Assembly: GCA_013397935.1 (NCBI GenBank)
Contig: VZRN01005891.1
Location: 720,547-784,546 of the forward strand
Direction: 5' to 3'
Source: Dasyornis broadbenti
Lineage: Eukaryota > Chordata > Aves > Passeriformes > Dasyornithidae
DNA length: 64,000 nt
A model generated the notes under the pieces. The model saw nothing but the letters and a program-made list of their open reading frames with translations. It searched no databases and was not told the DNA's origin. Positions 48,527 through 59,932 of the stretch are shown piece by piece (positions within the stretch are counted from its first letter, which is position 1; the number at the start of each line of letters is the position of its first letter). A program made the position numbers and the translations under genes.

Positions 48527-50660
48527 GTTCAAACTAGCCATGAATTTTCTCCCTCCCACTACAGATAGGCACCAGGAGACTGCCAGTGGCCAAAGAGGAA
48601 CTCACAGCTCTTCCCTCAAGCCGTAGTAGGATTTCAAACAGGCATGGAAAAAACCTGCAGTAGGGTTAAAAAGACACAGAGACCAACCATATTAACTTCC
48701 TCCAGCACTACTCTCCTTCCTAACATTCAATTTTTCCCCAAAATTGCTGTTCATGGACCTGCTCAAGTCTTCCAGGACACACGTTCTCTCCCCATATTCC
48801 TGGGTTTGTCCCCTGTTTCTCCTTCATTCCTCTCCTCCTGTACTGTTTCCATCCACATGATCCAAGGTCACCCTCCACTGGGACAGAGCAGTTCAGTGAC
48901 ATTGGGAAGGGATGTTTTAAGCCCCCTGGATCTCCAGCTGGCTGCTTTGCCTGCCCCTCTTGTAACATCTTTATTGATATTCCACACTTATGCTTACCCA
49001 GTAGACAAGAAGAGGAACATATGGTCTATCACTTAATATTAGAAATTATTCCATCACTTTCAAAAAGAAGCATGATTTTTTTTCCTTCTTTCCATTCTAT
49101 TAATTATTTTTGCTTTATAGCTTTCTACTACATCTATGAGTTACTCAAGACAAAATTAGACAGGATTTTTAGACACACAATCTGGTTTCATCTGTCATTT
49201 TTAAGAGCCTGATGATGATTTCAGGCACATTTCTGGCGTGCTAGAATTTGCTCTAGCTAGCAGCACAATTGTTTTTGCTCTCTGTAAATAGGATCTCAGT
49301 GTTACTCAATGGAACATATCCTGCAGGGCAGGAAATGTGGAGATCAGGGGAATGTTAAGACTCCAACACTGTAAATCTCTCTAGATGGAAACACAGGTCT
49401 CTCTAGATTTCTGTAGAGGTTGAACAGGGGGGTTATTCAGCATTATTAAAGCAATAGCATTTTTTCAGGGACAAAAAAATGAAGGGCCTCATTACTGTGA
49501 AACTGTTGTGCTTTTTTTCTAAGCAGGTACTGTAAAAGGAGTATTTTCCACCTGGGAAAATGTAGACTCCCAAACCAGAATGCTACACACCCACACACTC
49601 AGCTGCAGAAAAGAACCACAGATGTAAGGAAGGTTTGGAGCTGCAGCCACTACATCCCTGGCAGGTGTGTGTTCAGTTTCCCACCTGATGAAGAGCCACA
49701 GAATGACCAGAATGAAATTTCCCATGTGGGAAGTTACCCAGCCAAATACATTTTGGAAATAGTGGGTCCCTTCGGACCATGGCCTGTCTCTGGCTTCCAG
49801 CAGTGCAGAGTCCTGTTGCCTCCAACAGGAAAAGAGCCCTACTACACAGATCCTCCGCTGTGCAGGATCTGTGCTAGAGCTGTATGGATTAGTATAGTTG
49901 ATCTGATTATTTAAATTTGGTAGCTAACCAAATAATACTAAATCTTTTTTTTTTTTTTTCTTCTCCTAAACCAGCATAGTGGAACCTCCCAAATTTGTTT
50001 TTCACTTGTTCATATCATGTCTAATTTACACTCCCTTCCCCCAAAGCGCTTTCTTGGAAGCAAAGAGCAATGCATAGTAATGGTCTCACATTACTCCTCA
50101 CTGCTGTAAAAAGTTGTCCAATGCAATACTTGGCTGGACACTAATGCAACATCAACAGTGTAATCACTCAAATTTTCAAATATGAACTAAAGGAAAACTG
50201 AGGAGAATTCTGTCCATTGGTTAAATCAACCTTTATTTTTTAAAAGCACATTTTGGGATGACAGCCTGTGTTTTATTTTGAATGTGTTCATTCTCTTTTG
50301 CTTAATCCAGCCAGCAGTATATTCTATAGAGGTTCCACATGTTAGTGTATTATAAAGAATGCTAACTAATAATACTTACAGCTTAAGGTTTTTGTCAGTA
50401 CCTGTGGTATTGGCTATAGGCAGATAAAGCTAGTTATGAAATTATTTAGTGCAGTAAGTCAAGTACTTTGGTAGGTATCAGCCAGATTGTATTACCTGGA
50501 ATTGCTGTTTTTAAGCCTGATTCTTTAAAGATATTTTAAGGAACACTGTATCTATTTCCAATGTATATGATGTTTGCACTGGACAGTTTCTTTTTATATT
50601 CCTGTACTGTATTATGTTGTTTTTTACTACATAAAAGCCAATCTCAAATTTGGATTTTCC
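48527..50660 (+). other. CDH5: Probable CDH5 3' UTR
   Basis: About 2.1 kb follow the stop with no coding exon and no recognised repeat. There is an ATTAAA at 49445-49450 followed by a T-rich stretch. A CATAAA variant at 50630-50635 follows a T-rich segment. The first canonical AATAAA after the stop is at 51218-51223. I prefer an end near 50.65 kb, but any of the three could be used. RNA reads are needed to fix the end. Confidence 0.5.
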
Positions 50661-53506
50661 GTGCATTGATAAATTCCACTCAGAAGACAGTGACCTCAGC
50701 CATAAAACCACTCTAAGTGAACCCAGCCTAGGCACCAATTCACCAAAGAACTTTCTGTAAAAGCCGTTTTCTCCCTCTCTTTGCACAGCTGTTGGTAAAA
50801 CCCCTGGGGTAAGGGAGAACAAAGCCCCAGCAGTGCAGCTGGGAAAGCTGAACCCTCTGGGGACCCTGCCAGTGCTGCAGGATCCATCCCACATCCCTGC
50901 AGATGTTTGGGATTCCAGCAGCCAGGCATTAGGTGACCTTGAACCCCATGGAGCTTCTGCCTTTTTTCCTGCCTCTCACATGGTGAAGAGAGAGTTCCAG
51001 CCTTGGGTCAGCCCCCAGAGCAGGGGAGCCCCAGCGCCAGGGATCCACGAGTGGGATCCAACAGGAAACAAGGACGGGGCCCACACCCAGCCCAGCACTG
51101 CCACCCCCTCCTTCGCTGGCCTGCTCCCTCAGACATGCAACAGGATCACTCTGGAACACAAAAACCCTCCAGCTTCCTCAGACAGGACATAGACAACAAA
51201 ATACATCTGTGCCAGAAAATAAAATTACCCCTAAATTTGCAGCTTTAGATAGCACAGCTTCTCACCATCTCTTTTTGCTACTACTAATGACTACCACAAT
51301 ATATTCCCAAGATTGTTCTAGCACTTTAAAAAAAAAGAAAAAATCACATCCATTTTCCCCAGATATGGCACTTATAATTTACAAAGCCTGGAATAAAGCA
51401 AAAAAAGTTCAATTCCCTCACTGCTAATTGCCACGAGCAAACGCCAGATCAAACACACTTTAGCACAAGTTGTATTAAAAACACAATAGATGTGCTAATT
51501 ATGTTATAATGAAATGCATTTTTCCATAGAAAGAATTTGATTAAACAGCTACTTGCAACTTGTAGCACAGACTCTCACAAAGGTTTTCATTATTCATTTA
51601 ATTAATATGCACTTTAATCTCTTATCCCTAAAAATATATCATAAATTATTATTATTTTATTAAATTCAGATCCAGAAGTTCATGCCATTTAATAAAAGTT
51701 TTTTTACTCCCACCCCATTAGAACCTTTTATGAAACAATGGCTTGTGATGAGAATCCTTGATTTGTATCAAAGCAGCAATGAAAAGCTGTTTGAATGTGA
51801 ACACCTGGCACATCCCAGGTAGGGCAGGTGAGCTAAGGTCCCCTTATCAAAGCAAATTAACACCAGTCAAAGAAAGAACAATTCTGTGATTTGTTATCCT
51901 ATTGCAGTCCAGTGCTACTGGCACCCTGCACAGAAGAATGCAACAGTGAAAACAGAAGGATGAGTTATCAAAGGAAAATCAAATAATCATTTCTGAGCTC
52001 TTGTTCCTCAATGAGCGTGTTCTTTCTTTTTCTCCTTTCAGCAACAAGGGCTTAGAGCAGCACCAGGAGGGAACAGCCAGCCTGGCAATGACCCCTGCCC
52101 TGCCCAGGAACTGTCACCCTGCCAGGACTGACTGGAGAGAAAAGCCATGAAAAGCCTGCCTGGTGTTTGGAGCTCAGAGTTCAGGGTACAGATCCACCTA
52201 TATACATTTATTTTACATCTTTTCACTCCCAGGCATATATCGCATGCAGGGGAAAGGCTCTGGTGGTAGTAAATACAGTGATACAGTCTCCTGTTTGTCT
52301 AGAAATAAGTTACGCTTATTTTCATAGCATTTCAGGTGTGCTTAGGATAAAAATAAATAATCTCCATCTTTGCTGATCTATTCTCCCTTCCTATTTTGTT
52401 AGTAAATTTTTCAAGTTTGAGAGAGTAAGAGCTAAAACTCTATTGGTTTTACTTCATGAACTTTCTGGAATGAAAGACATGAACAAGGTGATATCTTTCC
52501 AATTGAAATCTTCCCATTTCACAATCTTAGTGCACCACGAGTCATCAAGTCTTACCAGGAAATGAATAAGAGTCTGATCACATCACAGTGGAAGATTTAG
52601 GCTGAATCTTTTCCATAGAAAAAAACAAAAACAGGACAGAAAATAAACCAGCAAAGACACTCTTTAAGTCTGCATCAGAAAAAAAAGGAAAAGAAAACAG
52701 AAAAATCAGAAAAATACCATAAAAATCCTTTTACGAGCGATAAACACCCACGGATCTTTGCTGACCTCTCTCACCTTCCTGACTTTGCTCCTGCCTGACC
52801 TAAAGCAAAAAGGAAAAACAGCATTTCCTTCCACTTATCCCCAGTGAGGAGCTGTCCCACCTGCTTCCCCTCAAGACTTCCTTAATCCATCCAGTTAACC
52901 CCTTCATCAATGCCACAATCAATCAGAAATCTCTGCAATTCTTTAATTCCTCATTAAAAAGGGACCTCCACTTGAAAGCCCGTGCCCTGGGTGAACTCAC
53001 CAGAACAACCAGAACAATGCAGGGCAGAGCCCCCCAGGCAAACAGATCCAGAAAACGTAACCCCAGTAAGGTTTTCCAGAAAATCAGAAACAGCTGGGCT
53101 GCACATGGTCACAGGAGCTCTTGTGGAAGCCTCAGGAGCCCGGCCTGCAATGCTCCTACAAACCAGAGCATTCCCAGCTAGGAAGGACCAAGTAATCCCC
53201 TGTGCTCTGCCCCCGGCAAACCCCAGGGCAGGTGGAGCTCATGGCCACCACAAACTGCTTGCACCTGCGGCGGGGCAAAGAGCCTCAAACGTGAGTCTCA
53301 ACTGCAGCATTTAAAAATGGCTTTTCTACACAGCTGTCCGGGCTTCCCTCTCCCCTCTGAAAGAGCAAACCTGAAGAACCTAAAAATGCCAAAGGCCTGA
53401 GCTGAACTTCGTGCTCCCACAGCACAGATGTGCGGACACACCAAGCACATCACAGGGGGCTTGAGCCTTGTCCCTGCTCTCAGCACTGGGACGCTGCCCT
53501 CTATGC
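50661..53506. other. Downstream of CDH5, no gene recognised
   Basis: AT-rich between 51.2 and 52.7 kb, rising in GC towards the CpG block. A canonical AATAAA lies at 51218. No coding exon is recognised. Confidence 0.6.
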
Positions 53507-53575
53507 CTTTATCCCGGGGCAGTGCCCTTTATCCCGGGGCAGTGCCCTTTATCCCTCTATCCCTTTATCCCGCTG
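53507..53575. repeat. About 21 bp tandem repeat TTTATCCCGGGGCAGTGCCC
   Basis: Two full copies and several partial units (CTTTATCCC, CTCTATCCC) lie at the start of the CpG-rich block. Confidence 0.9.
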
Positions 53576-53579
53576 CCAC

Positions 53580-53700
53580 TTCCCGGCGGGACCGAGCCCG
53601 GCCCCGCCGCAGCAGCGCGGGCTGCAATGGCCGCCAGTGGCCGCCAGGTGGTGCCCGATGGCAGCGCTGGGCACGGCCGCGCCCGGCGCTTCCCGATGGA
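53580..53700. promoter_or_regulatory. CpG-rich core with CTCF-like motif
   Basis: This is the most CpG-dense stretch of the window, and it contains CGGCGGGACCGAGCCCGG and GCCGCGCCCGGCGC. At 53641-53654, CCGCCAGGTGGTGC fits the CTCF core except at the third and twelfth positions. A second, weaker GGCCGCCAGTGG lies just upstream. It could be the promoter of an unseen downstream gene or an insulator; no exon is recognised. Confidence 0.35.
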
Positions 53701-54095
53701 TTCCCGCTGCATTCCCGATGGATCCCCAACCGATGCCCTCTGCATTCCCGATGGATTTCCCATGGATTCCCTCCCGATGGAACCCCCATGGATTCCCGCT
53801 GTATTCCCGATGGATCCCTCTGCATTATGATGGATTTCCCATGGATTCCCTCCCGATGGAACCCCGATGGATTCCCGCTGCATTCCCGATGGATCCCCAA
53901 TCGATGCCCTCTGCATTCCCGATGGATTTCCCATGGATTCCCTCCCGATGGATTCCCGCTGCATTCCCGATGGATCCCCAATCAATGCCCACTGCATTCC
54001 CAATGGATCCCCGACTAATGGATCCTCGATCGATGCCGTCTGCACCCCCGGCGGATCCCCAAACGATGCCCTCTGCGTTCCCAATGGATTCCCTC
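53692..54095. repeat. GATGGATTCCC-type minisatellite with higher-order structure
   Basis: Variants of CCCGATGGATTCCCGCTGCATT and CCCGATGGATCCCCAA(T/C)CGATGCC recur for about 400 bp. The blocks repeat at roughly 100 bp intervals. Units are mostly multiples of three, so long open frames run through on both strands (for example 53430-54287 on +). Composition and repetition argue against a protein. Confidence 0.9.
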
Positions 54096-55879
54096 TCTGC
54101 TTCCCCGTGCGTCACCTCACACCGATCACGGCCAGTGACATTAATAATGCCACAAAGGTCATTCCAGCCGTCTCAAGCTTTAACGCTGACTCCACAAAAA
54201 TTCGCAGACCTTTGCAGAAGCCGGGGAGGCTGCAAGGCTTGGATTTATGAAGGAAAAGGCAGTGATTTGTTCAGGCAGCAGTCCTGAAGGGCATAAAGGG
54301 CAAGGGAGGGGCTCTGGGGAAGGGATGCAAGCTCCAGATGTCTCCCTTAATCAAAGCCCAGTCCAGATCATCCTCCTCGGGGCATGTTTGCCTGTTGGCC
54401 AGGAGGAGTCCATACCAAATCCTGCTGTTTTGTCACACGATATTGCAATCTGGTTTTGGGGATGATGTTGTCCAACTCTACTTCTCTAGAATATTCTCTT
54501 TCCAAACCAGACCACAACTACTAAATGGAATTTTCTGAAGCAATGCCAAATAATTTTATCTTCAGTGACTCTTGGTTCTGTTTTGCCTTGAATGAGAATA
54601 TTCGTGTGCACACATCTTACCCACTAGTTCTAATTTGTTCATTATTTCTATGTTATAACCTTACAGTAAAACTTTCCCAAGTAGCCATAGAAACAAACCA
54701 GTAACAAAAATGTACCAGGAACCTTTCAGTGATCACTAAAAGTCAGAAATATTCACAGAAATAACCTGTCACACAATTACGCATTAATAACTACCTGCAA
54801 GTCAAAGATTCCTTGCTAGTGGATTCAGTTCAGTAATTTAATCAGCCTCCATCCTCTCTCCTGCTCCTCCTCTGGAGGGATTGCTGCAACTTTGCTGATC
54901 CAGCAGCTTGGCCAAGCTCTGTGGAGAGAGCACAGTGGGAGAGGCAGGCTCTGCCTTTGGGACCCAGATCCACTTGCAGATCATCAGGATGAACTCCAGC
55001 TGGTCAGCCACAAAGGGTAACAGCAAACACCTAGGTCAGCTTAAGATCTGTTTACGACATTTCAGTGCACTAAGGTTATGATAAAGGTTAAAGATTAAGT
55101 GATTGTACACTCTGGCAAGCTTTGGTAAACAGCCCTGGACAGCAAGCACGATGAGAAGGGAGGAGGGAAGAGACATAGCAGCAGGTGATTTGTAGGTCAA
55201 AAACAGGAGAGGAAGAAAAAGAAGATATTTGTCCCTCTGATCCAAAAAGTTACACTGCACACAAGTTGCAAATTCCCTGTGCGCAGAGCCTTCCTGGAGG
55301 GACACAGCTCCGCCATTCCTCAGCAGCAGCTGAGCCACCTCAGCCTGCTCAGCTCACACCTCTGCTGCCCCAGGTGTCCCACCCTGCCCCCCTGCTCCTC
55401 TCTGCCCCCACAGACAGTGTCCAGGGCTCGGTGACACCACCCTGACCAGAACCCACCCTGCCAGGCCTCCTGCTCCTCCAGAGGAACAGCAGGGAGGATT
55501 TCCCCCAGAGCTGCTGTCCTGGCCCCATGACAGCACAAGTGAGAGCTCCAGCCAGGCCAGCAGGTCCTGTGCCCCTTGCAGGCAGCCTGGCCTTGCTCCA
55601 TGGCCACCAAGGGAAGCTCTCCACACACACGCGGTGCAGCTGGGATTTGCCGTGCCTTGGAGCACAGCCTTCCTGGCTGAGGAATTCCTGCTGCAACAGG
55701 AGGGAGGATGGACAATGATGGATAATGTGAGTGTGTAACACAGCTGGGGAGAACAAGAAGCTCTCCTCTGTGTCACCCAGCTGGGTAAGAGCCATCCACA
55801 CGGACACTGAGACTTCCCAAATGCCCCTGCTGACGGCTCCAGCTCTGGGTGTCAGGCGAGCTCCCACACCTGGAGTATT

Positions 55880-56104
55880 TTGCCATTGAAAACACGGGGC
55901 ACAAGCAGGGCCCTGCTCTCCTTGGAGTTCCAAGCCTGGAAACGATATGAGCTCTGCAATCACAGCCAGGTGAGGATCCAAAGCTGCAAAATGCACAGCC
56001 TTTGTGACCAGTGCATCCAGGACAAGGATCCAATGGCCATGGCCAGTCCTGATGCCTCCGAGTACTCAACAGCACCTGCCAGCACAAGCAGAAGGCCAGG
56101 CTAG
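55880..56104 (+). other. Cysteine-patterned open frame, PSI-like; coding status unknown
   Basis: 75 codons are open before TAG. From 55970 the frame reads VRIQSC, then C-x5-C-x2-C (codons at 55985, 56003, 56012), then IQDKDP. This resembles the PSI domain of semaphorins and plexins, in which C-x5-C-x2-C is followed by a DP pair. The fourth cysteine expected after DP is missing. The sequence CAGCCAGGTGAGG at 55962-55974 could read as an acceptor or as a donor. No further exons of such a gene were found nearby, so chance is quite possible. Confidence 0.2.
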
Positions 56105-59008
56105 CAGTGATCCACCACAAAACTCAATTGTGTGAAAGAGCTGGCACCAAGGAATATACCTGGAAAGGAGAGGGATGGACACTGGGCAGTCAGAAATGCC
56201 AGGCAGCATGCTGGCAAAAAAATCATTTTGTCACTCTCTTTACTTGGCAGTGACCACTTGTCACCACACTGAGTAATCACATCTCAAATAGCCTCAGATT
56301 TGTCACTTAGTACCTGCCTGGATCTGCTGAAGGCAGGCAGAGAAATCACTTGGAGGGCAACACTTACCCTACCAAGGAGTCTGAGAAAATAAAACTCTCA
56401 CCAGATATTTCCACAGAAGCAGCCAAAGGAAGGAATGAGACAGAATCAGTGGGGGGCATTAAGAGAAATGCTTTTCCCAGCCCTGACATCAGCTATAGGG
56501 AGCCAGAAAAGAATGAGAGAGCTCTCTTCTAAGAACACAGATCGGACTTGCTCAGCTTCCAGTTTGTTATCCCTTCATCCCACCTTCCCAAAGCAGGAGC
56601 TGCTTCCTCCACAGTCCCCCACCACATTTCTCCTCCCTGACACCCCTACCATTTCCAAACAAGACCCCAAACCCCTCTTCTTGTTGCACTCTACCCACCC
56701 CAATGAACATCATGAGGTTCCTATCTGAATTAATTAAATCTTTGTTCATCTACAATTCTATGGCACATCCCTGAACTCAGGAGATACTTCCCACAGCTGA
56801 AAAATAGCAACAGAGCCACAGGGAAAGCCGGCCCTCTTTGCCCACGTCAGATCGCCAAAGTCAGTGACAGCAGCACCTGATCAGAGCCTCACAGCACAAA
56901 CGTGACCTGCAAAGAGCAGATCTTTCCAGTGTCCATCAGCTTTAATATTCCAATGGACTCATCTTCAAAGGCAAGACAGGATCTAAGCCAGTTTGTATAC
57001 AAACCTTATCATTGTCTGCATTTATCCTCAGCCTCTAATGCCATGTTTCAGTGTTAAGACATTTTGTTTAATCCCATCTCTAGCTCTAGCTGCTCTAGGA
57101 TTCTGATTTTTCTCACAAGTAATCCTAGTTTTCGCTTAACAGCCTAGTGCTCTGTCAAAAGACAAAGGTAGGTTATTTGCTCAACAAATTGCTTATTTTT
57201 CAATAAAGCATTCTAAAACATAGGTAATAATTATGGGGTTATATATATCTCTAAGGAATAAGTAAGGTTATATCACTTGAATTTTTCTTAACCTCGCAAA
57301 ATACAGAAAAAATGTATTATTCATATATGATGTTGTCTTGTGTCTTGATACACCCTTTTTTATTTCATTAGCAATTAATTCTACTCAATGGCAGGAAGAT
57401 AATTTTCATAAACTGATCACTTCAGTGAGGATTTCTCAGTGAATTAATGGGGCTTAGCTGTCTTTATGTAATAAAACCTGAAAAATTGAATGTCAAACAT
57501 AAAGATGCACTTTTCCTGTACCTTGTGTAAGCTTCTAGAACCATGTGCAATCCCAAATAAACAATGCCTGCTTTCCCCGGGTTTCCCTCTCTCTGGTGCC
57601 CATTCCAAGCCCTCCCAGGGAAGCACCATGCAGTTCCCACCTCCAAGCTCATGTACCGAGCCCCTTCAGGGTGGGTGGACTCTGTAAATAGTTCTCTTCA
57701 CAGCAACACCAATCCTTTCCAGCAATAAATTCCCCTTCTTTCCTCCCATCTCAGCTCCCGCCTCACAGGGCTGTGTCTGCCGCTGGATTTTGGTCTCCAG
57801 CAAGGTAAGATCTACATCCAGCCCCTCACGTGGGGCAGCTAACGGGAAAAGAAAGGAACAGCATGTACACAAAGCCCTAAGTGGGTGGGACACATTTTCA
57901 TTTTGCTGTCAGTTCACATTGCCAGAGAGAAAATGATTTTGAAAGCACTAGAAAAGCAGTGTAATAGCAGTGTCTTCAGCATGGCTCTCAAATCCATTCC
58001 TGGCAGCCCCACGGGTGCTGCACATTGATCTGTACAGCCAAAGCTGCACTTAGCTCCAGACTAAACACCATCAGGAGGCAGTGTGGTAAATAATGCATTT
58101 CCCCTGGGCTTTTGACTGAATATGTGATCATTTCATACATTTCATACCCTGAGAAACAGCCACCCACATAGAAAAGTGTCAACTGCACTCTCCCTGCCTC
58201 ACCTGGGAATAACTCAGCCCCAAAGGATGAGCATTAGCCAGGGAAACGAGGCCCTTGGTGCTTCAGCAGCAGCACGGTTGGAGCTTTCCCTGCTGGACTC
58301 TGGGCAGTGCTGACTCCCAGTCCTTGTGTTTGTTTTCCAGGAGATCCACGAGCAGCATCCATGATCACTCTGCTGTGGCACTGCAAGCAACACTAGCTCA
58401 ACATGTACAGCATAAACAAGGCTTTCTGACCTGTTTAAAGCATGTACCAACGCTCCTCATACCTTTCTTCTTCCTCGGGGACAGTGTCTCTGCATATTAA
58501 CAAAGCATTTTTCAAATTTTGACTTGAATATCAAGCCCCAACACTGAATTTTGTATCACTGTTTTCCAAGCCAGGTGCACGTGTGTGTCAGCTGGCATTG
58601 GTTTTCATGTTGCCAAAAGAACAGTAACTCAACCAAAGGCAGCAGTTAGAGGGGGGGATATCAGCTATTCCTGGACAGCTCTCATGGGAATATCTGCCCA
58701 TTCAATGTCACTTTTCAGAGCAGAGTGGAGACATATCCATTTTAAGGTGTGACATCTGGAAACTGGCTGGAAAAACTGACATTGCACCCCCTGCATTCAT
58801 GTTATTAGTATTTGTTGTATCTATAAGGGGAAAAAAGGTATTTTCCTTGCCAGGACAGCAAATGCATCTGGAATTTACAAATCCACATATTCTCTTTCAT
58901 TCTTAAAACTTGAGAGTGTTATTTCTGGTGGTACAATGTGCTACAATTGCTCAATAGATACTTCTTTTATATTTCAAAATCTGGCAACAGAGATCATATA
59001 GAACTATT

Positions 59009-59040
59009 GTGTGTGTGTGTGTGTGTGTGTACACATATAT
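59009..59040. repeat. (GT)n microsatellite followed by ACACATATAT
   Basis: About ten GT units in AT-rich intergenic DNA. Confidence 0.9.
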
Positions 59041-59871
59041 AAATCTTTTCAGTTCTAAGATTTAATAGCTATTTGGTTTTGATCTTGACCCTTACTCAAT
59101 ATTAAAAGATATGTGTTATCTGCATTTTGGCCATGGACATGACTTTGAAGGTTGACACACAATGAATTTATTACATATAAAATACCAACGTCTAGCATTG
59201 TTTAAGTAACTTCTTCAGATGCAAACAGTTACTGGTGGTGTCAGCAATCCAAGTGCCCCATAACAAGCAAGACTTGATCTCGTTATATTCCAGCCCCAGA
59301 ATAATTGTGTTGGCTTTTTTCTTTCTTTGTTACTTTTTTTAAGGCTCTCAAATTCATTTCCAGTGTCTCACACAGTATCTAGAAGCAGGAGGCAGCACAG
59401 GTTGAGTCCTTTTCCTCTGCAGTGATGGGTTGAGCAAAGGTGACTTTCAGGAATAATAAAATGAGCTCTGAGTGTTTTATTGGCAGAGGCAGGGAACACT
59501 GTAAAGTAGTTTTAGATTAGCATGGAAATCAGCTGTTCATACTGCAAATGTATGAACAAATGTATTTTATTTAGTTTTGTTCCCTCTGCATGCTTATATT
59601 CTTAAGCAGATCTTCACCTGTTGGGAAGACATCCAGGTAAGGCACTAGAATCAAATTCATGCTACAGCACGAAAACATTAATAAATGTTATTTTCCTGGT
59701 GACTTCTTCTTCTGGGCACATGAACACTGGATAACATCCTTGTTTCTGATGCTGGATGATCTAAAAGGAGAAATACTGTTATCTGACACAACAGCTTTTT
59801 TTCCCCTAAGACATTTGCTCACAGTGGTGTATAGCAGACCTGAAAAACTAACTGCTGGATCATACAGAGGG

Positions 59872-59901
59872 GGGAAAAAAAAAAGTAAAAAGAAAAAAGA
59901 A

Positions 59902-59929
<28 letters not shown>
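59872..59929. repeat. A-rich tract and (AT)n microsatellite
   Basis: An A-run with scattered G is followed by about fourteen AT units. Confidence 0.9.

Positions 59930-59932
<3 letters not shown>

Noticed and set aside
53430..54287. 285-codon plus-strand frame and overlapping minus-strand frames
   Set aside because: Minisatellite units in multiples of three without stops; the product is repetitive in every frame, so none looks selected.
55349..55996. 215-codon minus-strand frame
   Set aside because: Low-complexity Gly/Ala/Ser/Trp-rich content, with other frames open over the same GC-rich stretch; not recognisable.
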